A stretch of DNA of 13,705 nucleotides from an uncultured Bacilli bacterium (GTDB taxonomy: Bacteria; Bacillota_I; Bacilli_A; RFN20; DUOF01): positions 1 to 13,705 of the forward strand of contig CAKORZ010000037.1 in the NCBI GenBank assembly GCA_934101685.1, written 5' to 3'. A program made the position numbers and the translations under genes. This document shows, piece after piece, positions 1 through 6,379 of this stretch. The notes beneath the pieces are model-generated. The model made no database searches and had not been told where the DNA came from. It saw only the letters and a list, made by a program, of their open reading frames with translations. Position 1 is the first letter of the stretch. The number at the start of each line of letters is the position of its first letter.

Positions 1-198
1 TTAAAAAATTTAAATCCTAATACTATTAGTATAGATACATTAAATAGTTATTTATCTATTCATTCAGATAATTTATCAATTAATGAACTTGAAAAGTATT
101 ATGAATTAGTTAGTAATACTAGTAGAAGCGATAAAAGTGAAATTTTAGATCAAATAAATTACATTGTTACTAATATAAATAAAAAAAGATTTAATTAA
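1..198 (+). CDS. C-terminal end of an unknown protein (5' truncated by window)
   Basis: An open frame runs from the first base of the window to a TAA at 196-198, giving the last 65 residues of a protein whose start lies outside. The visible part is rich in Asn, Ser, Ile and Leu, has a probable helical stretch (INELEKYYELVSN) and ends KKRFN. I recognise no domain. It lies 25 bp upstream of the next start on the same strand, so it is probably the first visible gene of the same transcription unit as the 639-residue protein and the ADP-ribosylglycohydrolase. Function unknown. Confidence 0.6.
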   Translation, partial: LKNLNPNTISIDTLNSYLSIHSDNLSINELEKYYELVSNTSRSDKSEILDQINYIVTNINKKRFN

Positions 199-223
199 AG
201 CATAAGGGAAGGAGATAATTAAA

Positions 224-2143
224 ATGTATGAAACTACTAATGAATATATAGCAGCTATACAAAATAATAAAATTAAATATAGAGTAGTTAATTTTTTTGA
301 GAATAGCGTAATATCAAATATTCCTTCTTCTTTATTACATAATTTAGTTGATGCAATTAACGAAGATTGCTCAAATGATGTGTTTAATAAATATGAAAAT
401 ATAATGACTGAAGAGCAACTTAATAGTAAAACTCATAAGATTTTTATGAAAATTATTAAAGAATATTTTGGAGAATCAGCATATAAACTTTTATCTGAGA
501 GAAAAAATATTAATATTTTTAATGTTAGTGAGATTCATGTGTTACATCAAGAAATATTTGATAAATTTGGAGAAGCATTTGTTAATAAAATATTAAATTA
601 TGATTTAACACCACAATCTTTAATTATTATTAAAGATATATTTTCTAGTAAAGAGAAAATGGACAATTTTGAATACTTTTATAAATTTTTTAATGAAAAT
701 TATCCTGATTCATATAGTAATTTTGAAAGAATGATAAGAGGATATGTAGAATACGAAAATCTTATAAAGAGTATTAGAAATAGTGGAAATAAGTTAAGTG
801 AAGAGCAAATTAAGGCACTTACAGAAATATTTTGTGATAAGGATAACTATTATAATATAGAAAATCTTGATGATGTCAATGACTATTATAATATTAAAAC
901 TAATAAATATTTTAGAAATAAAGATTTTTATATAGAAGATATAAATTCATATCCAAGTGATTATAATTATACAAATGAATTTAAAAAAATTGCTAAAGCA
1001 ATGTTTTTAAACTTTTACGGAATGAATAGTGAAAATCATAATTTTAATTTGTTTTTTCTTTCTCATAACGAACCATTTTCTATTTATAAATATTTTGATA
1101 TAGATGCTATTTTAGAAGATAAGAATGGCCTTAGACAAAAATTTACTGATAAGGAAATAGAAATGCTAGAAGAAATTAAATTTGTTGGAAGTGTTAATAC
1201 TAGTGGTGTTGCAAAAAAAGAAGATATAAAAAGATTATTAGAATTATGTGATAAAAAAGAAAAAGAAGGAAACAAGGTTGGTATGGAATGCTTTAATTTG
1301 ATGGATAAGTTAGTTAAAGTTTTTGGTACTAATATAATGGATACTGTAACTAAGGTTTCTGATTTTGATAAAAGAATAGCAAGTGGAGAAAAGGGAATAT
1401 TTACAGTTAAAAATCCATATGTAGATGAAAATGCTGAAGATGCAGATTACCCAATATATGTATTAGATGGTGCAGATTTTAGTTTTATTTCGTCTTCTAT
1501 TTTTAAAAATGGATTATCTAACATTGATGTTGTTGGCGATGTTGAAAAATTTTGGTTTGAATATGAAAATGGTATTTCTCATATTAGTTGTTCTTATAGT
1601 AATCAAGATAAATTATCAAATTTAGAACTTCTTGATAGGATAGACATGCCAATTGTTACTTTTATATTTGATGAAGCTAGTATTTTGACAATGGGGCCTA
1701 GGGACATATATACTCCTGAAAAAACTAGAATAAGAGATGTTTATTCTGTTGTAGGCACACAATATACGCTCGCTAGTGACTTAATTAATAAGACAAAAGA
1801 AGATAGTTATAATGAGGTTGCTATTGAAAGATATTCTTATGATGGTAATATAAAATTTGGAGGTAAGATTATACCAAGTGCTATTTTATGTAGCCAATAC
1901 TTAGAGGGAGAACATATTGAAATTGCAAAAAAATTTAGCAAATATTGTGTTGAAAATGGACTTAAACCAAAGGGATGGAAAATACCAATAGTCGCTGTTA
2001 ATAAAGAATTTTACGATAAAAAAAATAAAAATGTATGCAAGGATATGTTGTTAGAAGATTTTTATGATGATACAGAAAAAGAAATCATTACTAAAGATAT
2101 GCTTAAAGTTGTTTTGGAACAAAATCAAAAGAAACTTGCGTAG
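224..2143 (+). CDS. Large uncharacterised protein, 639 aa, paired with an ADP-ribosylglycohydrolase
   Basis: The ATG follows a clear AAGGGAAGGAG ribosome binding site (204-214). The product is acidic and Asn/Tyr/Lys-rich, with no signal peptide or membrane segment, so it is probably cytoplasmic. Residues 1-400 look mainly helical, without a motif I can name. From about 407 the character changes to a mixed alpha/beta region: YPIYVLDG (409-416), HISCSYSN (453-460), MGPRDIYT (490-497), then YNEVAIERY (529-537), KIIPSAIL (548-555) and, after a helix, WKIPIVAVNKEFY (585-597). From memory, the block from NEV to IPIV recalls a module repeated in large unannotated proteins of gut Firmicutes, but I cannot confirm this. 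The next gene starts 21 bp downstream and is an ADP-ribosylglycohydrolase, which hints at ADP-ribose chemistry. The Ser and E-x-x-x-E positions could fit an ADP-ribosyltransferase fold, but no catalytic triad is certain. It is a real gene of unknown function. Confidence 0.85.
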   Translation: MYETTNEYIAAIQNNKIKYRVVNFFENSVISNIPSSLLHNLVDAINEDCSNDVFNKYENIMTEEQLNSKTHKIFMKIIKEYFGESAYKLLSERKNINIFNVSEIHVLHQEIFDKFGEAFVNKILNYDLTPQSLIIIKDIFSSKEKMDNFEYFYKFFNENYPDSYSNFERMIRGYVEYENLIKSIRNSGNKLSEEQIKALTEIFCDKDNYYNIENLDDVNDYYNIKTNKYFRNKDFYIEDINSYPSDYNYTNEFKKIAKAMFLNFYGMNSENHNFNLFFLSHNEPFSIYKYFDIDAILEDKNGLRQKFTDKEIEMLEEIKFVGSVNTSGVAKKEDIKRLLELCDKKEKEGNKVGMECFNLMDKLVKVFGTNIMDTVTKVSDFDKRIASGEKGIFTVKNPYVDENAEDADYPIYVLDGADFSFISSSIFKNGLSNIDVVGDVEKFWFEYENGISHISCSYSNQDKLSNLELLDRIDMPIVTFIFDEASILTMGPRDIYTPEKTRIRDVYSVVGTQYTLASDLINKTKEDSYNEVAIERYSYDGNIKFGGKIIPSAILCSQYLEGEHIEIAKKFSKYCVENGLKPKGWKIPIVAVNKEFYDKKNKNVCKDMLLEDFYDDTEKEIITKDMLKVVLEQNQKKLA

Positions 2144-2164
2144 CGTTAGGAGGATAGCTAAAAT

Positions 2165-2968
2165 ATGTTATATGGTGCGATAATCGGAGATATAGTTGGT
2201 TCTAAATATGAATTTAATAATATTAAAACCAAAAAATTTAAGTTTTTTGATGAAGAAATGTTTTTTACCGATGATACTGTTATGAGTATTGCTGTTGCAG
2301 AAGCTTTATTAAATACTTATAAGAATAATTATGATAATTTAAAAAATGAAGTAATAAAGCAAATGCAGAAATATGGTAGTTTATATCCTTGTGCAGGGTA
2401 TGGTGGCATGTTTACTGCTTGGTTACATTCAGAAAAACCTATACCTTATAACTCTTTTGGCAATGGTAGTGCTATGAGAGTTAGTGCAGTCAGCTATTTT
2501 GCTAAATCAATAGAGGAAGTAAAAAAAATATCTAAGATGGTTAGTGAAGTTACTCATAATCATGTGGAGGGAATTAAAGGTGCAGAGGCTACATCTGTAG
2601 CAATATATATGGCTCTTCATAAGGCTAGTAAGGAAGAAATAAGGGACTACATTAGTAAAAATTATTATGATTTAAATTTTGATTACGAAAAGTTAAAAAG
2701 GGACTATGAATTTAATGAATTATGTCAAACTACTGTTCCTCAAGCTTTGTATTGTTTTCTTATAAGTGACAATTTTGAAGATACTATTAGAACAGGTATT
2801 TCAATTGGAGGAGATAGCGATACTTTATGCGCGATTGCTGGCTCAGTAGCTGAGGCTTACTATGGAATAGATGAAAAATACATAAAAGAGGCAAATAAAT
2901 ATCTAGATAATAGGTTACTAAAAATAGTTGAAAAATTAAATAACTATAATAAAAAAATCATATTGTAA
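2165..2968 (+). CDS. ADP-ribosylglycohydrolase family protein (DraG-like), 267 aa
   Basis: Predicted to hydrolyse ADP-ribose linkages on proteins, nucleic acids or small molecules with a pair of Mg2+ ions, in the cytoplasm. Family signatures appear in order: GAIIGDIVGS at the N terminus (residues 4-13), the metal-binding FTDDT (34-38), FGNGSAMR (98-105), a HNHVEGIKGAEA block (131-142) and the C-terminal metal site GGDSDT (215-220), which is followed by AIAGSVAEAYYG. All expected acidic metal ligands are present, so it should be active. The length is somewhat short for the family (often about 300) but both metal sites are intact. The start is supported by AGGAGG about 10 bp upstream. The spacing to the 639-residue gene suggests co-transcription and possibly a functional pair. 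The true substrate cannot be read from sequence. The stop codon lies inside the loop of the downstream hairpin. Confidence 0.95.
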   Translation: MLYGAIIGDIVGSKYEFNNIKTKKFKFFDEEMFFTDDTVMSIAVAEALLNTYKNNYDNLKNEVIKQMQKYGSLYPCAGYGGMFTAWLHSEKPIPYNSFGNGSAMRVSAVSYFAKSIEEVKKISKMVSEVTHNHVEGIKGAEATSVAIYMALHKASKEEIRDYISKNYYDLNFDYEKLKRDYEFNELCQTTVPQALYCFLISDNFEDTIRTGISIGGDSDTLCAIAGSVAEAYYGIDEKYIKEANKYLDNRLLKIVEKLNNYNKKIIL

Positions 2969-2983
2969 TGAATATGATTTTTT
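2952..2983. terminator. Bidirectional intrinsic terminator between convergent genes
   Basis: A perfect 13-bp inverted repeat (arms 2952-2964 and 2971-2983) with a 6-nt loop. Each arm has a run of six A or T at its outer end, so it can serve as a U-tract terminator in both directions. It overlaps the ends of both flanking genes: the ADP-ribosylglycohydrolase stop codon (2966-2968) is in the loop region and the hemolysin III-family stop (2982-2984 on the minus strand) is in the outer arm. Confidence 0.85.
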
Positions 2984-3776
2984 AGTATACGTATAAATAT
3001 ATTCCTATAAATTGGGTGATACAACCAGCAAGTACTATTAAGTGCCATATAAAGTGAGCACTTTTTTTACCACGCAAAACTCCAAAAGGTATCATTCCCA
3101 AAGTATATATTATTCCTCCACCAAGTATATAATATAATAAATTTATATTATTTTTTATAAAACTAGGGATGAAAAGCAATCCACTCCATCCAATAACAAA
3201 ATATAAAGTAAAATGAATCCATTTATTTCTACCTGGTCCAAACACTGATACAAGAGTTATTCCAGTAACTATAATAACCCATTGAATTATAAATAGTATT
3301 ATATTTAATGGATAATTTAAGTAGACTAATAATAAAGGAGCGAATGTGCCACCAATTAGTAAATATATAGAAGTATAATCAAATCTTCTAAATACTCTTT
3401 TTACTGTGCTTCTTGCTCTAAAAGCATGATATAAACAGCTAGACAGCATCATGAAGAATATACTTAAACAATATACAAGACTAGCACATAACTTATAGCC
3501 TGTATCTGATTTTAAAACTAATAGAATTAATCCACCTATGGCAAGTAAAGCTCCTAGTCCATGGGTTATCGCATTACCTATTTCCTCTAAAGTAGATAAA
3601 ACTGGAGGAGCATTTAGCGCTTTATTTTTCTCTTTTCTTTCTTTTCTTTTTAATTGTTTAGGTGAGAGTTCTTTAGCATTTTCTTTTAGTTCTAATAACG
3701 AAGTTTGCTTTTCTTCTATTTTTTGCTTTTTTAAATCTAATTTTTTAATCTTTTCCTCAATTTTGTTTTTATTCAT
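2982..3776 (-). CDS. hlyIII: Hemolysin III / PAQR-family membrane protein with charged N-terminal extension, 264 aa
   Basis: A seven-helix integral membrane protein of the hemolysin III (COG1272, PAQR-like) family. Members are probable zinc-dependent membrane hydrolases or receptors; the bacterial role is poorly defined and haemolysis is not established for most. Family motifs: EEIGNAITHGLGA (64-76, with H72), SSCLYHAF (112-119, with H117), FDYTSIYLLIGGTFAP (132-147, with D133) and HFIWH (241-245). The Ser/His, Asp and HxxxH positions match the family zinc site. Hydrophobic segments fill residues 73-260. Unusually, about 60 highly charged Lys/Glu residues precede the core, looking like a cytoplasmic coiled coil, whereas typical members begin about ten residues before the EExxNxxTH motif. 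GAGGTAG (3782-3788 on the plus strand) supports the start. The gene is convergent with the ADP-ribosylglycohydrolase and has its own putative promoter. Confidence 0.93.
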   Translation of the reverse strand: MNKNKIEEKIKKLDLKKQKIEEKQTSLLELKENAKELSPKQLKRKERKEKNKALNAPPVLSTLEEIGNAITHGLGALLAIGGLILLVLKSDTGYKLCASLVYCLSIFFMMLSSCLYHAFRARSTVKRVFRRFDYTSIYLLIGGTFAPLLLVYLNYPLNIILFIIQWVIIVTGITLVSVFGPGRNKWIHFTLYFVIGWSGLLFIPSFIKNNINLLYYILGGGIIYTLGMIPFGVLRGKKSAHFIWHLIVLAGCITQFIGIYLYVY

Positions 3777-3795
3777 AATTTCTACCTCAACAATT

Positions 3796-3824
3796 TTTAT
3801 ACTTTATTTATTAATAAAAGTAAA
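3796..3824 (-). promoter_or_regulatory. Putative sigma-70-type promoter of the hemolysin III-family gene
   Basis: On the minus strand TTTACT (3819-3824) and TATAAA (3796-3801) are separated by exactly 17 bp. Transcription would start near 3789, leaving only about a dozen leader bases, just enough for the GAGGTAG site. The -35 end abuts the U-tract of the upstream gene's terminator. The sequence is very AT-rich, so chance matches are possible. Confidence 0.4.
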
Positions 3825-3850
3825 TAAAAAAAGTTGGTTAATCCAACTTT
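3822..3850 (-). terminator. Intrinsic terminator after the 99-residue Lys/Thr-tailed protein gene
   Basis: Read on the minus strand: AAAGTTGG, 5-nt loop ATTAA, CCAACTTT, then TTTTATTT. The 8-bp stem arms lie at 3843-3850 and 3830-3837, followed by a T-rich tail to 3822. It starts 5 bp after the stop codon of the upstream minus-strand gene. Confidence 0.85.
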
Positions 3851-3855
3851 AATTA

Positions 3856-4155
3856 CTAAGCATTAGCAACAGTTACTTTTTTAGCAGTAGTTTTTCTAGT
3901 AGTAGTTTTCTTAGCTGTTACTGTACTTGTAGATTTCTTTGCCTTGCTTGCTGTAGTAGTTGTTTTTTTACTAGTAGTTGTTTTAGCAGGCTTGTATTCT
4001 GCGTAGAATGTTTCATAAGCATATGCACATGGATAACTATTAGTTTTATTACAATTTTTACAATAACTATATTCTCCACAAGTATCATGACATTTAGTTT
4101 GACTATCATTCCATTTTTGAATATCTAATTCAGTTTGCTTTTTTGAATAATCCAT
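3856..4155 (-). CDS. Small Cys-cluster protein with Lys/Thr-rich histone-like tail, 99 aa
   Basis: A two-part protein. Residues 1-55 are polar and aromatic with a compact cysteine cluster: C22, H23, C26, C32, C35 and C43 (CHxxC, then CxxC, then C), which could bind zinc. Residues 56-99 are low complexity, almost wholly Lys, Thr, Ala and Ser, with repeated KKTTT and TAKK units, resembling histone H1 or H1-like bacterial tails. The tail is very basic, so binding to nucleic acid or anionic envelope polymers is plausible but unproven. There is no signal peptide. AGAGGTG sits about 8 bp before the ATG, a near-consensus promoter lies upstream and a strong terminator downstream, so it is a single-gene unit. 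A similar tail ends the ABC ATPase at 9525-10739. I do not recognise a named family. Confidence 0.8.
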   Translation of the reverse strand: MDYSKKQTELDIQKWNDSQTKCHDTCGEYSYCKNCNKTNSYPCAYAYETFYAEYKPAKTTTSKKTTTTASKAKKSTSTVTAKKTTTRKTTAKKVTVANA

Positions 4156-4185
4156 TTTTTACACCTCTTTTAATAGCATGAGTTA

Positions 4186-4215
4186 ATTATATAAATTATT
4201 TGAATTAGATGTAAA
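4186..4215 (-). promoter_or_regulatory. Promoter of the 99-residue Cys-cluster protein
   Basis: On the minus strand TTTACA (4210-4215) and a perfect TATAAT (4186-4191) are 18 bp apart, close to the housekeeping consensus. The predicted start near 4179 leaves a leader of about 24 nt containing the AGAGGTG ribosome binding site. Confidence 0.65.
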
Positions 4216-4303
4216 GTTTTTATGCATATTAATTTTATAAAAAATACGCATTTTTATTAGCAAAAAAATAAAACTTTCATATTTTAAATTAGGATGTGAT
4301 TAT

Positions 4304-5146
4304 ATGGCTAATAGTGATTATTTAATAGCAGGTAACGATGAGCATGGGTTAGAACCTCAACCTACGATTGGTAAAAGGACTCCGGTGATGCCTTATGTTG
4401 GAAGAAGTTTTTATGAAAATGAATTTAATAAGGAAGCTAAAAGATATTTTTTGGAAGCTTGTGCTAGACAAGGCTTTAGAACAGTAGATGTAAAGCCAGG
4501 CAATCAAGACTTATCATTAACTGCAAGAGCACAAATAGTAAATTCTAGTAAAGCTACTTTAGTTTTAACTTTTGCATATAACGCAGCTGCTTCTGATTCG
4601 GTATTTAGTAGCCCTAGTGGTTATGAAATATTTTATTCTACTATTAATGCCTATTCAACTAGAAGTAAAAATTTAGCTACTAAAATATCAAATAGATTAA
4701 AAGAAGGAACTACTCAAAGAGATAGAGGAGTAAAGATTGCAAATTATTATATGCTAAGAGCAGTTAATTGTCCTAGCGCATTATTAGAAGCTGGTTTTAT
4801 GACAAACTTCAAAGAAGCTAAACTTATGATGGATCCTGATTTTCAAAAGGAAGTTGGAGAAGAGTGCTGCCATGGAGTTTGTGATTATTTAGGCGTTAGT
4901 TATAAAAAGCCTACTACTATGAGTTATCCTACTATTAGAAGAGGAAGCAAAGGAAATATAGTTAAATATTTGCAATATAAGTTATTATCTAAACTATATA
5001 ATCCAGGTGATATAGATGGAATATTTGGAAAAGGAGTAGATGCAGCAGTTAGAGAGTTTCAAAAAGATAATAGTCTAGCAGTAGATGGAATAGTAGGACC
5101 TGCGACATGGAGAAAGCTTAGAGTAATAGGTGGAGGAAAAAGCTAA
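4304..5146 (+). CDS. N-acetylmuramoyl-L-alanine amidase-like protein (Amidase_3) with C-terminal peptidoglycan-binding domain, 280 aa
   Basis: Amidase_3 enzymes are zinc hydrolases that cut the MurNAc-L-Ala bond of peptidoglycan. The Amidase_3-like region is about residues 5-198: NDEHG with the first ligand H14, GKRTP (23-27), YENEFN with the Glu ligand (E38 or E40) and LLEAGFMTN with the catalytic Glu (E162). Where the family has S-x-H-x-N with the third zinc ligand, this protein reads TFAYN (89-93), with Ala91 in place of His. Residues 209-272 form a PG_binding_1 domain (RRGSKGNIV, YNPGDIDGIFG, VDGIVGPATW). No signal peptide is visible, so release would need lysis, a holin or non-classical export, as for phage or sporulation-type enzymes. 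A modest AGGATGTGA precedes the ATG. It is a single-gene unit with its own terminator, next to a lone integrase. Activity is uncertain because of the missing ligand. Confidence 0.9.
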   Translation: MANSDYLIAGNDEHGLEPQPTIGKRTPVMPYVGRSFYENEFNKEAKRYFLEACARQGFRTVDVKPGNQDLSLTARAQIVNSSKATLVLTFAYNAAASDSVFSSPSGYEIFYSTINAYSTRSKNLATKISNRLKEGTTQRDRGVKIANYYMLRAVNCPSALLEAGFMTNFKEAKLMMDPDFQKEVGEECCHGVCDYLGVSYKKPTTMSYPTIRRGSKGNIVKYLQYKLLSKLYNPGDIDGIFGKGVDAAVREFQKDNSLAVDGIVGPATWRKLRVIGGGKS

Positions 5147-5173
5147 AGTATTAAAAAGATTTTTATAATGTCT

Positions 5174-5201
5174 AGAACTAGATTTAACTAGTTCTTTTTT
5201 T
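5174..5201 (+). terminator. Intrinsic terminator after the amidase-like gene
   Basis: Stem AGAACTAG (5174-5181), loop ATTTAA, CTAGTTCT (5188-5195), then an unbroken T run to 5201. It lies 27 bp after the amidase stop. Confidence 0.9.
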
Positions 5202-5219
5202 GTTAAAAAAAATTAACAA
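5200..5219. repeat. Inverted repeat TTGTTAA-N6-TTAACAA upstream of the integrase
   Basis: Perfect 7-bp arms (5200-5206 and 5213-5219) around a run of six A. It starts within the T-run of the amidase terminator and lies about 100 bp before the integrase start. It could be a binding site, a weak leftward terminator or chance in AT-rich DNA. Confidence 0.4.
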
Positions 5220-5272
5220 TTTAAGAATAATGCTAATGTTAAGAAGTAGTAAGACAAAAAGGAGGAATATGT

Positions 5273-5344
5273 ATGTCAATATTACAAGAATGTAAGAGTA
5301 AGAAAGGAATTTTAAAAGATGAAATTAATAAATGTAGTAAATGA
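5273..5344 (+). CDS. Putative 23-residue leader ORF overlapping the integrase start
   Basis: ATG at 5273 reads 23 codons (beginning MSILQECKSKKG) to a TGA at 5342-5344, running 26 bp past the integrase start in another frame. It has the best ribosome binding site in the area (AAAAAGGAGG, 5256-5265, about 7 bp upstream of the ATG), whereas the integrase ATG has only AAAGGA about 12 bp away. An in-frame stop (5313-5315) prevents upstream extension of the integrase. The likely role is translational coupling or dampening of integrase synthesis. It may equally be a non-functional short frame. Confidence 0.4.
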   Translation: MSILQECKSKKGILKDEINKCSK

Positions 5345-6266
5345 ATTTTTAAATGAAAAGAAATATGGAATTAAGAAAAGAACTTTTTTATTTTATAATC
5401 AAATGATTAATTTACATATAGCTAATGAAATAGGAGATGTGGAACTAAATGATTTAACTCAAAATAAATTAAATGAATTTATAATTAATAAATATGAATT
5501 TGGTAATAAGAAAAATAAAGGTGGGTTATCTTATTCTACTATTAAAAGTCTTCAAGGAATATTAAATAGATGTTTAAAATTTGCTTATAAAAGAAAATAT
5601 TTAAGTGAGAGATTAGAAATAGATGTTAGTATTAAGCAAAATAATGTTAAAAAAGTAGAAGCATTAACTAAAGAAGAGCAATTTAAAATAGAAAAGTATT
5701 TATTAGACAAGAAAAGAAAATATTGTTATGGAATACTAATTAGTTTGTATACAGGAATGAGACTTGGTGAGTTATTAGCGCTTCGTTGGGAAGATATAGA
5801 CTATAAAAATAAAACTATTAATATAAGAAGAACTACTTGTAGAGTGCTTGAAAATAATAAAACAATTATTATTGAAGATACTCCTAAAACTTTATCTTCT
5901 TTTAGGGAAATACCTTTAACTAATTTTGTTATTAGTATATTAAAAGAATTAAAACAATATCAAAATAATAAAAGTGAATATGTAATTTCTAAAAATACAG
6001 GTAAAAGAATAGAAACTAGATCATATCAAGAATCTTTTTCTAGACTATTAAAAAGATTAAAAATAAGACATTATGGTTTTCATTCACTTAGACATACATT
6101 TGCTACTAGATGTTTAGAGTTAGGCGTTGACATAAAAACTTTAAGCGAATTATTAGGGCACACTAATCCAACAGTTACATTAAACAGGTATGTCCATTCA
6201 AATATAGAGTTAAAAAAAGCAGCAATGAACAAGTTATCTAAAAAATTTAATTATTCTCTTTCGTAA
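5319..6266 (+). CDS. Tyrosine recombinase / phage-type integrase, 315 aa
   Basis: A site-specific recombinase that cuts and rejoins DNA through a tyrosine. The N-terminal part has a SAM-like core-binding domain (about residues 3-95, with IKKRTFLFYNQMINLHI) and the catalytic domain spans about 112-305. The active-site set is complete: R148 (TGMRLGEL), K190 (TPKTLSSFREIPL, the beta-hairpin form common in Tn916 and phage integrases), H255 and R258 (HSLRH), H281 (LLGHTNPTVT) and nucleophile Y291 (NRYVH). Its length and the TPKT hairpin favour an element integrase over XerC/D. No excisionase, replication or phage structural genes are seen nearby, so it looks like an orphan or remnant of a mobile element. 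The start is fixed by an in-frame stop just upstream. Its ribosome binding site is weak, and a leader ORF overlaps the start. Confidence 0.95.
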   Translation: MKLINVVNEFLNEKKYGIKKRTFLFYNQMINLHIANEIGDVELNDLTQNKLNEFIINKYEFGNKKNKGGLSYSTIKSLQGILNRCLKFAYKRKYLSERLEIDVSIKQNNVKKVEALTKEEQFKIEKYLLDKKRKYCYGILISLYTGMRLGELLALRWEDIDYKNKTINIRRTTCRVLENNKTIIIEDTPKTLSSFREIPLTNFVISILKELKQYQNNKSEYVISKNTGKRIETRSYQESFSRLLKRLKIRHYGFHSLRHTFATRCLELGVDIKTLSELLGHTNPTVTLNRYVHSNIELKKAAMNKLSKKFNYSLS

Positions 6267-6287
6267 TTAATGAATAATAATTTTATT

Positions 6288-6307
6288 TACATTTTAAAAT
6301 AAATGTA
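6288..6307. repeat. Inverted repeat TACATTT-N6-AAATGTA just after the integrase
   Basis: Perfect 7-bp arms (6288-6294 and 6301-6307) with a 6-bp spacer, 22 bp after the integrase stop. A T-rich stretch follows, so it may act as a weak terminator. Its shape, short arms around a 6-8 bp core, is also that of a tyrosine-recombinase crossover site, but no matching second copy was found. Confidence 0.4.
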
Positions 6308-6335
6308 TATTTATTTTTATTAATAAGAATAATAT

Positions 6336-6368
6336 AGGTGTATTTTAATTATAAATACATCTTTTTTT
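6336..6368 (+). terminator. Intrinsic terminator downstream of the integrase
   Basis: A 10-bp stem with one G-T wobble (arms 6336-6345 and 6353-6362), a 7-nt loop and a T run to 6368. It separates the integrase from the ABC importer operon. Confidence 0.85.
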
Positions 6369-6379
6369 GGCTTTATTTA

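Noticed and set aside
3538..3852. 104-codon open frame opposite the hemolysin III-family gene
   Set aside because: It is antisense to a gene with full family motifs, has a low-complexity Ser/Phe-rich product and no ribosome binding site.
4218..4260. GCATATT followed by TACGCATT, a possible sporulation sigma-E promoter for the amidase-like gene
   Set aside because: The -35 fits but only about half of the -10 positions match, and no sporulation gene is visible in the window.
5319..6266. Integrase as XerC/XerD
   Set aside because: The TPKT beta-hairpin and divergent N-terminal domain fit element integrases better than Xer proteins.
5327..6307. 10-bp direct repeat AATAAATGTA at 5327-5336 and 6298-6307 as att sites
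   Set aside because: It is too short and AT-rich, the first copy lies inside the integrase coding start, and flanking bases do not match.
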